Shown piece after piece: positions 16,655 through 25,009 of a DNA stretch of 64,000 nt. The DNA lies in assembly GCF_900104765.1 (NCBI RefSeq), contig NZ_LT629737.1, forward strand, positions 806,001 to 870,000, given 5' to 3'. A model generated the notes under the pieces. That model saw only the letters and a list, made by a program, of their open reading frames with translations. It was not told where the DNA came from and did not search any database. How positions within the stretch are numbered: the first letter of the stretch is position 1; each line of letters starts with the position of its first letter. Position numbers and translations under genes: made by a program. This stretch comes from Gillisia sp. Hel1_33_143 (GTDB taxonomy: Bacteria; Bacteroidota; Bacteroidia; Flavobacteriales; Flavobacteriaceae).

Positions 16655-18529
16655 ATGAGCTCAGAATCATTAAGTGAGGTTCATTCTTCAGTAAAAACAG
16701 ACAAAAAAGGATGGCGTAAAGTTCTTTCTTTCTTGGGTCCGGCATATTTGGTTGCTGTAGGATATATGGATCCGGGAAACTGGGCAACAGATATAGCTGG
16801 AGGCTCGCAGTTTGGGTATAAGCTTATTTGGGTGCTTCTAATGTCTAATCTTATTGCACTTTTACTTCAATCTTTAAGCGCAAGATTAGGTATTGTAAAA
16901 GGACTTGATCTCGCTCAGGCTTCAAAAGAAGCATACCCCAGATGGGCAAATATTCCGCTATACATTCTTGCTGAAATTGCTATTGCTGCTTGTGATCTTG
17001 CAGAAATTGTAGGAATGGCCATCGGATTAAACCTACTATTTGGACTCCCTTTAATATGGGGAATTAGCTTAACCGCACTAGATACCATATTATTGCTTTT
17101 TCTTCTCCGTAGAGGGATGAGAACTATGGAAATGTTCATCATTAGTCTTGTATTTATAATTGGGATCTCCTTTGTTGTAGAAATGTTTATAACAGGCCCT
17201 GTGTACGGTGATGTTGTGAAAGGTTTAGTTCCCTCTAAACTTACAGGAGATGCCCTATATATAGCCATTGGAATTATTGGAGCTACCGTAATGCCGCATA
17301 ATTTATACCTCCATTCTTCTTTGGTGCAAACGCGTAAGATTGAGCGTTCTTTTAAAGGCATCACAAAGGCTATTAAATATAATTTTATAGATACGATAAT
17401 TGCTTTGAATTTAGCATTTTTTGTAAACGCTGCTATTCTGGTATTGGCAGGAGCTGCCTTTTACGTTCATGGTTATTATAATGTTGCAGAGATTCAGGAT
17501 GCTTCAAAATTATTAGAAAACCTTTTTGGAGGTATTGCCCCTACATTCTTTGCAATTGCACTAATTGCTGCAGGGCAAAGCTCCACCATTACAGGTACTT
17601 TAGCTGGGCAGATAGTTATGGAAGGGCATTTAGACCTAAGAATTCAACCTTGGTTGAGAAGATTGATCACCCGCCTTTTAGCCATTATACCCGCTTTGTT
17701 CACCATACTATATTTTGGAGAAAACACTCTAGGAAGCCTACTAGTTTTAAGTCAGGTAGTTTTAAGTTTGCAATTGGGTTTTGCCGTGATCCCACTCATT
17801 CATTTTAATTCTAACAGAAAAATGATGAAAGAATTCACCATTAAATTATGGGTGAAAATTTTAGCGTGGCTTAGCGCAGCGATCATCGTATATCTGAATA
17901 TTACTTTGGTGATTGATGAAATTTCCGCATGGATAGCAATAGCTTCAGGAACCTCTAAGCTTTTGATCTATTTAACTATAATTCCTATTGCAGTGGCTTG
18001 CCTATTTTTATTGATGTATATATTAGTGCAGCCCCTTCTTAAGAAAAGTTATTTAGAAGATAACGTAGAATTTAAAGAGGAAGCTCCAGTCTTCATGGAA
18101 GGAGCGCCATCAAATTATAAAAATATAGGCATTACCATAGATTTTTCTGTAAATGATGAGCGGGGGATACAAACTGCTCTTGAGCAAGGAGGAAAATCTT
18201 GTAGTTTTACACTTATTCATATTGTTGAAAGTGCGGCAGCAAGATACCTTGGAAAAAGCGCTATAGATAACGAAACTAGAGAAGATACTGCCAGTTTAGA
18301 AAAATATTCTAATAGACTTCAAGAATTAGGATATTCTGCAACCTATCAAATAGGTTTTGGAAATGCAGCTTTAGAAATTTCCAAGATCGTTACATCCCAG
18401 AAAGTAGACTTTTTAGTAATGGGATCTCATGGACATAACGGAATTCAAGATCTAATTTTTGGCACTACCCTGGAATCTGTAAGACATGAAGTACACATTC
18501 CAATATTAATAGTGAATGAGAAAAAATAG
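16655..18529 (+). CDS. Nramp divalent metal transporter fused to a C-terminal universal stress domain
   Basis: Inner-membrane protein of 624 residues. Residues about 25-470 form the Nramp transporter with the metal-binding DPGN motif (D39-N42) and the second site AxxMPHN (A210, M213, H215), the Met form typical of Mn/Fe carriers. Residues about 485-624 form a cytosolic UspA-like domain with the nucleotide-binding pattern G-x2-G-x9-G-T (G590, G593, G603). Classical MntH is about 400-450 residues and lacks this tail. The fused domain may gate transport by nucleotide or stress state, which is inference. It lies at the right end of the metal island. Confidence 0.92.
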   Translation: MSSESLSEVHSSVKTDKKGWRKVLSFLGPAYLVAVGYMDPGNWATDIAGGSQFGYKLIWVLLMSNLIALLLQSLSARLGIVKGLDLAQASKEAYPRWANIPLYILAEIAIAACDLAEIVGMAIGLNLLFGLPLIWGISLTALDTILLLFLLRRGMRTMEMFIISLVFIIGISFVVEMFITGPVYGDVVKGLVPSKLTGDALYIAIGIIGATVMPHNLYLHSSLVQTRKIERSFKGITKAIKYNFIDTIIALNLAFFVNAAILVLAGAAFYVHGYYNVAEIQDASKLLENLFGGIAPTFFAIALIAAGQSSTITGTLAGQIVMEGHLDLRIQPWLRRLITRLLAIIPALFTILYFGENTLGSLLVLSQVVLSLQLGFAVIPLIHFNSNRKMMKEFTIKLWVKILAWLSAAIIVYLNITLVIDEISAWIAIASGTSKLLIYLTIIPIAVACLFLLMYILVQPLLKKSYLEDNVEFKEEAPVFMEGAPSNYKNIGITIDFSVNDERGIQTALEQGGKSCSFTLIHIVESAAARYLGKSAIDNETREDTASLEKYSNRLQELGYSATYQIGFGNAALEISKIVTSQKVDFLVMGSHGHNGIQDLIFGTTLESVRHEVHIPILIVNEKK

Positions 18530-18574
18530 CTCCTTTAAAATTCTAGCTTAGTATATTACAATGATGGCGAAAGT

Positions 18575-19306
18575 TTAAAATCCTCTCTCTTTTTGAATCT
18601 TTTCATAGGCTTCCTGAACTTTTCTGAATTTTTCTTCAGCTCCTTTTCTATAGGCTTCATCCATATGTTGTAGTTTATCCGGATGATATTTTTTGGCCAT
18701 AGATCTATATGCTTTTTTTACATCTGCTTCAGATGCAGATTTATCCACTTCCAAGATCTTATAGGCATCATCTGCAGATTTAAAGAACATTGCCTTGATA
18801 CTTTCAAACTCTCTAGGATTCAAATTTAAGTATCTTGCTATTTCAGCTATTTTATACAATTCTTGTTCAGAAACGTTACCATCTGCCTTTGCAATGCTAA
18901 ATAGAAAATGAAGAATCTGAAGTCTTACCTCATACCTCGTTCTTGCCTGCAAATAGCTACATATTCTTTGTGCAGAAATCTCTCTATTCTTTATAACTTC
19001 ATTAAAAGTTCTAAAAGTAGCATTAGCTCTTTCTTTTCCATAAGCCTGTACAAAATAACTTCTCACATAGTCTAACTCTTGCTGTGAAACGTTGCCATCT
19101 GCTTTTATAACTATAGAAGCTAATGAGAGGAGATTAAGTTCAAAATCTCCGGGAGAAACATCATTTCTTCCGGTATTAAAAACCATTTTAGGGCTATTGC
19201 CAGAACCCATCATATTGTCTAGTAAGGTTCCTATGATCAATCCAAGTATTAAACCGGGAAATCTATAAAAGGTAACGCCTAATAAGGCTAAGATTATTTT
19301 AAACAT
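18575..19306 (-). CDS. TerB/DnaJ domain membrane-anchored protein (DjlA-like)
   Basis: Protein of 243 residues: an N-terminal hydrophobic segment rich in Gly and Leu (about 1-32), a TerB-like domain with two KADGNVS repeats (68-74 and 140-146), and a C-terminal J domain (about 180-240) with the HPD tripeptide (208-210). The order matches DjlA co-chaperones, which recruit DnaK to the membrane. The open frame extends to a GTG at 19462, but a TATCTTTG box at 19331-19338 points to the ATG at 19306, and the longer start would overlap the divergent promoter. Confidence 0.85.
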   Translation of the reverse strand: MFKIILALLGVTFYRFPGLILGLIIGTLLDNMMGSGNSPKMVFNTGRNDVSPGDFELNLLSLASIVIKADGNVSQQELDYVRSYFVQAYGKERANATFRTFNEVIKNREISAQRICSYLQARTRYEVRLQILHFLFSIAKADGNVSEQELYKIAEIARYLNLNPREFESIKAMFFKSADDAYKILEVDKSASEADVKKAYRSMAKKYHPDKLQHMDEAYRKGAEEKFRKVQEAYEKIQKERGF

Positions 19307-19330
19307 TAAAATCTGTAATTTTTTAAAGGG

Positions 19331-19338
19331 CAAAGATA
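19331..19338 (-). promoter_or_regulatory. -7 promoter box of the TerB/DnaJ gene
   Basis: TATCTTTG on the minus strand lies 24 bases before the ATG at 19306. It supports the shorter protein. Confidence 0.5.
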
Positions 19339-19449
19339 CTATTTTGAGCCACTTAGTGAGAATAGAACTATAAACTAATTTCTCTACACTATAAACTGTA
19401 CCTATTAGTTTATAAGGATTTGAGATAAGCTCAGGTAAAGTTAATTCTG

Positions 19450-19457
19450 TATCTTTG
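19450..19457 (+). promoter_or_regulatory. -7 promoter box of the bacilliredoxin gene
   Basis: TATCTTTG on the plus strand lies 33 bases before the ATG at 19491, giving a leader of about 27 bases. Confidence 0.55.
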
Positions 19458-19490
19458 TACACTATTAATGTTTAATAAAAAACTCTATAT

Positions 19491-19901
19491 ATGTATCCAG
19501 CAGAATTAGTGAAACCTATGAGAGAGGATCTTACTAACGTAGGTTTTCAAGAATTACATACCGAAGCAGAAGTAGAAGCAGCAATGGCAAAGAATGGTAC
19601 TACCTTGGTAGTTGTAAATTCTGTGTGTGGATGTGCGGCAGCTAATGCACGTCCGGGAGCAAGAATTTCTCTTCAGAACGGAAAAACACCAGATAATTTA
19701 GTAACTGTATTTGCAGGAGTAGATCGTGAAGCTACAGATAAAGCGCGTAGTATGATGCTACCATTTCCTCCTTCTTCTCCATCTATGGCTCTTTTTAAAG
19801 ACGGTGAGTTAGTTCATATGTTAGAACGTCATCATATTGAAGGACGTCCAGCAGAAATGATCGCAGAAAATCTTACCGCAGCTTATAATGAGTTTTGCTA
19901 A
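19491..19901 (+). CDS. BrxA/BrxB family bacilliredoxin
   Basis: Cytosolic thioredoxin-fold protein of 136 residues in the YphP/YqiW family. The active site is the family-specific CGC motif (NSVCGCAAAN, about residues 46-48). Bacilliredoxins remove bacillithiol from protein thiols after oxidative stress. Its presence suggests that the organism makes bacillithiol, although no bsh genes are in this window. It has its own promoter and a strong terminator, so it is a single-gene unit. Confidence 0.93.
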   Translation: MYPAELVKPMREDLTNVGFQELHTEAEVEAAMAKNGTTLVVVNSVCGCAAANARPGARISLQNGKTPDNLVTVFAGVDREATDKARSMMLPFPPSSPSMALFKDGELVHMLERHHIEGRPAEMIAENLTAAYNEFC

Positions 19902-19920
19902 GACTATAAAATAAATTACC

Positions 19921-19944
19921 AAGCCGATCTTCACAGGTCGGCTT
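19921..19944 (+). terminator. Terminator of the bacilliredoxin gene
   Basis: AAGCCGA (19921-19927) pairs with TCGGCTT (19938-19944), extended by a G-U and a C-G pair, and is followed by a run of T. Confidence 0.8.
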
Positions 19945-20008
19945 TTTTTATTTCCGGAATTTTAAAAGTGCTTTTGATAATGAATGACGCAGGTTTCATG
20001 TAAAAATG

Positions 20009-20016
20009 TATTTTTG
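20009..20016 (+). promoter_or_regulatory. -7 promoter box of the acyltransferase gene
   Basis: TATTTTTG lies 19 bases before the ATG at 20035. It sits inside the longer open frame that begins at 19984, so that start is unlikely. Confidence 0.55.
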
Positions 20017-20034
20017 CAAAGATCAAATTGTAAG

Positions 20035-20766
20035 ATGAAAAAAATACTTGCTTATCCACTTTCGGTAATTTTTTACTTTTTTTTCTTTTTAACCTTACTT
20101 GTATTCCATGCAATACAATGGGTAAGTTTAAAAATTGGAGGTTATCATGCTCATAAAAAGTCTGTTGATATATTTAATCTGGCTATTATGAGATGCCTAA
20201 ATCTAATTGGCACCAGATTTACAGTAGATAATCCATATGATCTACCCATAGACAGATCTTGTATCTTTGTGGCCAACCATCAGGGAATGTTTGATATACC
20301 GCCCATTATATGGTTTTTTAGAAAACAACATCCTAAATTCATTAGCAAAAAAGAATTAGGTAAAGGAATCCCAGGAATATCATTCAACTTGAGACATGGT
20401 GGTTCTGCACTTATAGACCGAAAGAATCCTAAAGAAGCTATTTTAACAATTTCTAAATTTGCAGCTACTTTAAATAAAACAAAACGCTCTGCGGTTATCT
20501 TTCCGGAAGGAACCAGAAGTAGGACCGGAATCCCGAAGAAATTTGCTGTAAGCGGACTTCAGGTAATGTTTAGAAAAATGCCAGATGCTTTAGTAGTGCC
20601 TATAACAATCAATAATTCCTGGAAACTTTTTCAATACGGAAACTTTCCTTTAGGCATAGGAGTTCATATGAAATTAAAAGTTCATAAACCTCTACCTGTA
20701 AATAATACAGATCCTGAAGTTTTTATAGCTAATTTAGAACGCACCATTACGGAAGATATCAAGTAA
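20035..20766 (+). CDS. 1-acyl-sn-glycerol-3-phosphate acyltransferase (PlsC family)
   Basis: Membrane-bound acyltransferase of 243 residues. After an N-terminal hydrophobic helix (about 8-32) it shows the catalytic NHxxxxD motif (H82 and D87 in NHQGMFD) and the phosphate-binding FPEGTR (156-161). PlsC enzymes add the second acyl chain to lysophosphatidate in phospholipid synthesis. The ATG at 20035 is preferred to the ATG at 19984 because of the promoter box between them. An HD hydrolase gene follows after 45 bases and is probably co-transcribed. Confidence 0.9.
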   Translation: MKKILAYPLSVIFYFFFFLTLLVFHAIQWVSLKIGGYHAHKKSVDIFNLAIMRCLNLIGTRFTVDNPYDLPIDRSCIFVANHQGMFDIPPIIWFFRKQHPKFISKKELGKGIPGISFNLRHGGSALIDRKNPKEAILTISKFAATLNKTKRSAVIFPEGTRSRTGIPKKFAVSGLQVMFRKMPDALVVPITINNSWKLFQYGNFPLGIGVHMKLKVHKPLPVNNTDPEVFIANLERTITEDIK

Positions 20767-20811
20767 GATAGACCCTTTCTTTCTCAAAAAACTCCCATCA
20801 AATTTTCTATT

Positions 20812-21465
20812 ATGAATACAGCTTTGATCATTTCTAATACTATAGAATTCGTGAAGTCTACCCTAAAAAATGCAGAAGGTGGGCACGATTGGTTTCATAT
20901 TGAAAGAGTTTACAAGAATGCAAAATTAATTGCTAAGGGCGAAAAAGCAGATGATCTTATAGTAACCTTAGGTGCTTTGTTACATGATATAGCCGACTCA
21001 AAATTTCACAATGGTGATGAAACCGTGGGTCCAAAAGTAGCAAAAGAATTTCTAAGAAATCAAGATGTTTCTGAAGAGATCATAGCGCATGTAGTTAAAA
21101 TAATAGAAAACATATCGTTTAAAGGCGGTAAGGAGGCTCAGAAATTCAAATCTCCTGAATTAGATATCGTACAGGACGCAGATAGATTAGACGCCTTAGG
21201 AGCTATAGGAATAGCCAGAGCATTTAATTATGGAGGCTTTAAAGGTAGAGCACTTTATGATCCTGATATAGAAGCCGATCTAAATATGACCAAAGAGCAA
21301 TACAAATCTTCTACTGCTCCAACCATCAATCATTTTTATGAGAAGTTACTTCTTCTTAAAGACAGAATGAATACTACCACTGGAAAGAAAATAGCTACTG
21401 AACGCCATCAGTATATGTTAGGATTTCTGGAACAGTTCTATGCAGAATGGAACGGAAAATTATAA
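20812..21465 (+). CDS. HD domain phosphohydrolase
   Basis: Cytosolic protein of 217 residues with the HD-domain metal ligands in order: H29 (GHDWFHIERV), H58-D59 (LLHDIAD) and D122 (VQDADRLDA). It resembles the YedJ-like HD hydrolase group. The substrate is unknown; nucleotides or phosphate esters are typical for the fold. It follows the acyltransferase gene with no terminator between and ends at a strong terminator. Confidence 0.9.
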   Translation: MNTALIISNTIEFVKSTLKNAEGGHDWFHIERVYKNAKLIAKGEKADDLIVTLGALLHDIADSKFHNGDETVGPKVAKEFLRNQDVSEEIIAHVVKIIENISFKGGKEAQKFKSPELDIVQDADRLDALGAIGIARAFNYGGFKGRALYDPDIEADLNMTKEQYKSSTAPTINHFYEKLLLLKDRMNTTTGKKIATERHQYMLGFLEQFYAEWNGKL

Positions 21466-21470
21466 ATAAA

Positions 21471-21511
21471 AAAAAGCCCTGATCTCTATTTCTTTAGAAT
21501 CAGGGCTTTTT
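21471..21511. terminator. Bidirectional terminator
   Basis: AAAAAGCCCTGAT (21471-21483) pairs with ATCAGGGCTTTTT (21499-21511), a 13-bp stem with T-runs on both strands. It ends the HD hydrolase gene and the convergent 4-TM gene. Confidence 0.9.
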
Positions 21512-21534
21512 TTTGATCTTTACAATAAGCTCAT

Positions 21535-21972
21535 TTAGAACCATGCACTCCATGGTATTCTGGAAAGTACACAAAGTAATGCCAAAGTATAAAATATGGC
21601 TAGCATTTTAAATTTAGGCTTCGATGTAAGTTTAGACTTGTGCTTAGAATAACCTATAGTTACAAATACTACGGCCAATATCATAAAAGTTGGATGCTCT
21701 ATATTATACAATCTTAGAACAGGATCTTCCATAACACCTTTCATCCCAACTTCACTAAACATCTTAAAATATGGCGTTGTAAAATAAAGCACCAAACCAA
21801 TTAATAGTTGAATATGTGTAGTTATTAAAGTAAACAAAGAGATCCTAAAATTGTTGGCAGCATATTCTTTATTACTTACATAGCCTATAATTGCACTAAC
21901 AGAGGCAATAATTAACATGATTACTACTAGATACGCCCAGTAAGAGTGTATAAATTGAACTGTTTGATACAT
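21535..21972 (-). CDS. Four-helix membrane protein with helix-embedded histidines
   Basis: Integral membrane protein of 145 residues with four predicted helices (about 13-31, 46-64, 92-108 and 124-139). Histidines sit at or in helices: H9 (IHSYWAY), H53 (THIQLLIG) and H93 (EHPTF). This pattern recalls b-type cytochrome or CopD-like membrane proteins, but no established motif is present and I do not recognise the family with certainty. It is conserved in flavobacteria as far as I recall. It stands as a single gene between two terminators. Confidence 0.75.
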   Translation of the reverse strand: MYQTVQFIHSYWAYLVVIMLIIASVSAIIGYVSNKEYAANNFRISLFTLITTHIQLLIGLVLYFTTPYFKMFSEVGMKGVMEDPVLRLYNIEHPTFMILAVVFVTIGYSKHKSKLTSKPKFKMLAIFYTLALLCVLSRIPWSAWF

Positions 21973-22011
21973 AAAATAAATTTTAGGTAAATATAGTTTT
22001 TTTCAATAAAA

Positions 22012-22037
22012 AATCGCCCCGGTTTCCCGAGGCGATT
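22012..22037 (-). terminator. Terminator of the large TonB receptor gene
   Basis: AATCGCC and GGCGATT arms (22012-22018 and 22031-22037) flank an inner GC-rich CGGG/CCGG pairing. The minus strand continues with six T. Confidence 0.8.
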
Positions 22038-22064
22038 CTAAAATATACTTGTTATTCTAAATTC

Positions 22065-24821
22065 TTAGAATTTATAGCTAACTGAAGCATTCCAAGTTCT
22101 ACCCCATCCAAAGAAAACATTATTTCTAGTGTTCACTCCATCGTAAGCAGTATCTGAATCTCTTGCTCCAACAGCGATGTTCGTGTTAGACTCTGAAATG
22201 TAGATGTTATCTGTTACGTTATTTACGTTTACTCTAAAAGATAGTCTGTTATCTCCAAGGTCTAATCCGTAAGAAGCACCTAGATCTAATAAACCATAAG
22301 AAGGTAATTTGAATACATCAAAGTTAGCATTATCTAATGCATCTGTAGCATCGTAACTAGCATATAAGTTATCTGCATATCTGTATGTAGCATCAACTTT
22401 TAAGTTATCAATAATAGTATAATCTGCACCAAGACTAGCAGTAAATTGAGCTGCGTTTCCAACTTTTACTCCATCTAAGTTAAGAACACCTTGCTCTGCA
22501 CCTACAATTGGGTTTTGGTTATCGTCAAAATAGTTAGCTTCTACGTCATCTTTATATTCCCAGTCTCCAACAGAAACCATTGCATTCCATTTGAATTTGT
22601 TTCCAACTCTACCGTAGAAGTCAAATTCTATACCTTGGTGTACTTGAGTAATACCTTGTAAGTTTGCAGTTCCTCTAACTTCTTCTGGAGTATCTTCAAA
22701 GAAAGTAGTAGAGGCAGTATCAAATCTATCTGCCCATGAAGTTCTGTAAAGGTTTACGTTAGCATTGAAGAATTGAGAACGGAATCCGTATCCTAATTCA
22801 ACACCAAAAACCTGCTCATTCTTAAGATCATCATTAAGTGCATTACTGTTACCAGGGTAAACAGCATCAAATAAAGGTTGCTTAGAATAGTATCCAATGT
22901 TTCCGAAAACGTTGTGGTTTTCATCTATGTTGAAGTTAAGACCCCCTTTAATATTTCCTCCAATAATGTTTTCCCAATCAGTTTCTTGATTTGCTGGAGT
23001 TTCATTAAAGTAATCTACTCTTTTAAATCCTTGATTAGATACAGATCCTTGAACGAATGCAGAGATTGCATCTTTAGAATATTCTAATTGACCAAATACT
23101 CCAGCCCATCTTACAAGACCTTCATTATGGTAGTCAATTTTTTCTTCATCATCTATACTCTTAAATACGTTTAAAGTATTTCCAATTGTTGGATCGTAAG
23201 TTTCAGTTAAGAATCTGTTTGGATTGTTATCATCTGCTTGAGATACATAAACATCTCCACCCATTAGGTCTACAATTCTTCTGTAGTGAAATCCTTTATA
23301 AGATCTAAGATCTGCTCCAAAGTCTAATGTTAAGTTCTCATTTAATTCTGTTTCGAAGTTAGAGATAACACCAAACCAGTTGTGAGAGTTTACAGAAGAA
23401 CGTTGTGTCATTCCATTTTCAGCGCTACGGTCACCGTTACCAGTGTTTACATATTGACCTTGATATTGACCTTCACCAGAGTATACCGCTCTTGAAGTTG
23501 GCTGACCCTCTCTAGTTGCGAAAGATGGAACAGATTGTCCAGAGTTCCAAGCAAAGATATCATCTATAGGAAGTAATCCATCGTTAGTTAATGGCAAAGC
23601 AAAAGATTGGTTTCCGTTAATTCTACCAATAGAACCTATTGAACCACCACGACCGAAAGATGCGTAAGCAGAAGTAGATAATTTAGATTTATCTGAAATT
23701 TTATATTCCCAGTTTAAAGAAGCTACCGGTTTGTGGTAGAAGTTTCCAGAGAACGTAAATTCATCACCATTTCTATATCCAAAATCTGGATTGTACTTTT
23801 CATTTGGCTCACCATCGTTACCATATTTAAGGTAGCTAGACAAAGGAGTAAAGAAACCTCTTTGGTTGTGTTGTTGTGGTGCACCTGTTAACATGAAGTT
23901 GAATTCATGATTGTCATTAGCTTTGTAACCTACACCTATAAAGTAGTTGTAACCTTCAAATTCTGTCCCGTTTACATAACCATCACCAGAAGTACGGCTT
24001 AAAAGGAAAGATCCAGACCATCCACTGTCATTTAATCCAGTGTTGTAAGAAGCAGTAGATTTTAAGTAACCATCGTTACCAAAACTTTGCTTTACCATTC
24101 CACCTTCTGCTTTATCTGCAGATCTTGTAACTACGTTAATTGTACCACCAACAGAAGATACTGCCAATTTAGAAGAACCTAAACCACGTTGTACTTGAAT
24201 AGCAGTAGCAACATCACTTAATCCAGCCCAGTTACTCCAGTAAACAGCACCATTTTCCATATCATTAACAGGAATACCGTTAATCATAACAGCAGAGTTT
24301 TGAGTGTCGAATCCACGAATTGTGATACGTGAATCTCCAAAACCACCACCTTGTTTAGTAGCATATACAGAAGGAGTAGTAGCTAAGATCTCAGGGAATT
24401 CCTGGTTTCCTAATTTTTCTTGAATTTGTTCAGCTCTAATTGTAGATACGGCAACCGGAGTTTGACGATCTTTAGCTAAATCTGCAATTCCTGTAACAAT
24501 AACCTCAGAAAGCGCATTTGCATCGGCATCAACACCAATTCTTCCAAGTTTTTGAGTTTGTCCGTTAGAAACATTAAACGGTACAGATTTCTTTGCGAAA
24601 CCAATAAAACTGATTTCTAAAGTACCAGAAGCCTTATCTACATTGATAGAGAAATTTCCATCAAAATCTGTAGTTGTTCCGGTATTAGTGCCCTTTACCA
24701 TGATAGTTGCGCCCGGTAACGGAGCATTCATTTCGGAATCAATCACCGTTCCAGTAACAGTTCCTTGAGCAAAAATTGTAGCAGTTGTTAAAAACAACGC
24801 TAATGCTAATAATTTCCTCAT
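22065..24821 (-). CDS. TonB-dependent receptor with carboxypeptidase-like domain
   Basis: Outer-membrane receptor of 918 residues: a signal peptide (about 1-18), a CarboxypepD_reg-like domain (20-97), TonB box SEVIVTGIAD (105-114), a plug with the RGFDTQNSAVMINGIPVND and SSVGGTINVVT signatures, and a long barrel ending in a canonical aromatic C-terminal strand (SYKF). No SusD gene follows, so this is not a SusC/D pair. Strong preference for a narrow set of codons suggests high expression (impression, not computed). The ligand is unknown. It is a single-gene unit with its own terminator. Confidence 0.9.
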   Translation of the reverse strand: MRKLLALALFLTTATIFAQGTVTGTVIDSEMNAPLPGATIMVKGTNTGTTTDFDGNFSINVDKASGTLEISFIGFAKKSVPFNVSNGQTQKLGRIGVDADANALSEVIVTGIADLAKDRQTPVAVSTIRAEQIQEKLGNQEFPEILATTPSVYATKQGGGFGDSRITIRGFDTQNSAVMINGIPVNDMENGAVYWSNWAGLSDVATAIQVQRGLGSSKLAVSSVGGTINVVTRSADKAEGGMVKQSFGNDGYLKSTASYNTGLNDSGWSGSFLLSRTSGDGYVNGTEFEGYNYFIGVGYKANDNHEFNFMLTGAPQQHNQRGFFTPLSSYLKYGNDGEPNEKYNPDFGYRNGDEFTFSGNFYHKPVASLNWEYKISDKSKLSTSAYASFGRGGSIGSIGRINGNQSFALPLTNDGLLPIDDIFAWNSGQSVPSFATREGQPTSRAVYSGEGQYQGQYVNTGNGDRSAENGMTQRSSVNSHNWFGVISNFETELNENLTLDFGADLRSYKGFHYRRIVDLMGGDVYVSQADDNNPNRFLTETYDPTIGNTLNVFKSIDDEEKIDYHNEGLVRWAGVFGQLEYSKDAISAFVQGSVSNQGFKRVDYFNETPANQETDWENIIGGNIKGGLNFNIDENHNVFGNIGYYSKQPLFDAVYPGNSNALNDDLKNEQVFGVELGYGFRSQFFNANVNLYRTSWADRFDTASTTFFEDTPEEVRGTANLQGITQVHQGIEFDFYGRVGNKFKWNAMVSVGDWEYKDDVEANYFDDNQNPIVGAEQGVLNLDGVKVGNAAQFTASLGADYTIIDNLKVDATYRYADNLYASYDATDALDNANFDVFKLPSYGLLDLGASYGLDLGDNRLSFRVNVNNVTDNIYISESNTNIAVGARDSDTAYDGVNTRNNVFFGWGRTWNASVSYKF

Positions 24822-25009
24822 GCTTTAAATTGTTTGTTTGTGTTTATAATTCACGGCAAAAGAAGTCAATTAACTGATACCCTACTTTAACGTAATGTTA
24901 AGAATTCAGTATTTAACATCTTTATTCAAACAAACATAACAAATTATCACAAGTAATTGATGGTGTGGTACTTAAAGCTATTAACTCGTTATTAACAATA
25001 TGATAATAA

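Noticed and set aside
19984-20034. N-terminal extension of the acyltransferase
   Set aside because: The -7 promoter box at 20009-20016 lies inside it, and the extension has no family similarity.
22878-23087. Plus-strand frame within the TonB receptor
   Set aside because: Shadow of the receptor coding strand; similar shadows occur in feoB, uvrC, ileS, hmgA and rimK.
22065-24821. SusC of a polysaccharide utilisation locus
   Set aside because: No SusD-like lipoprotein or glycoside hydrolase gene is adjacent.
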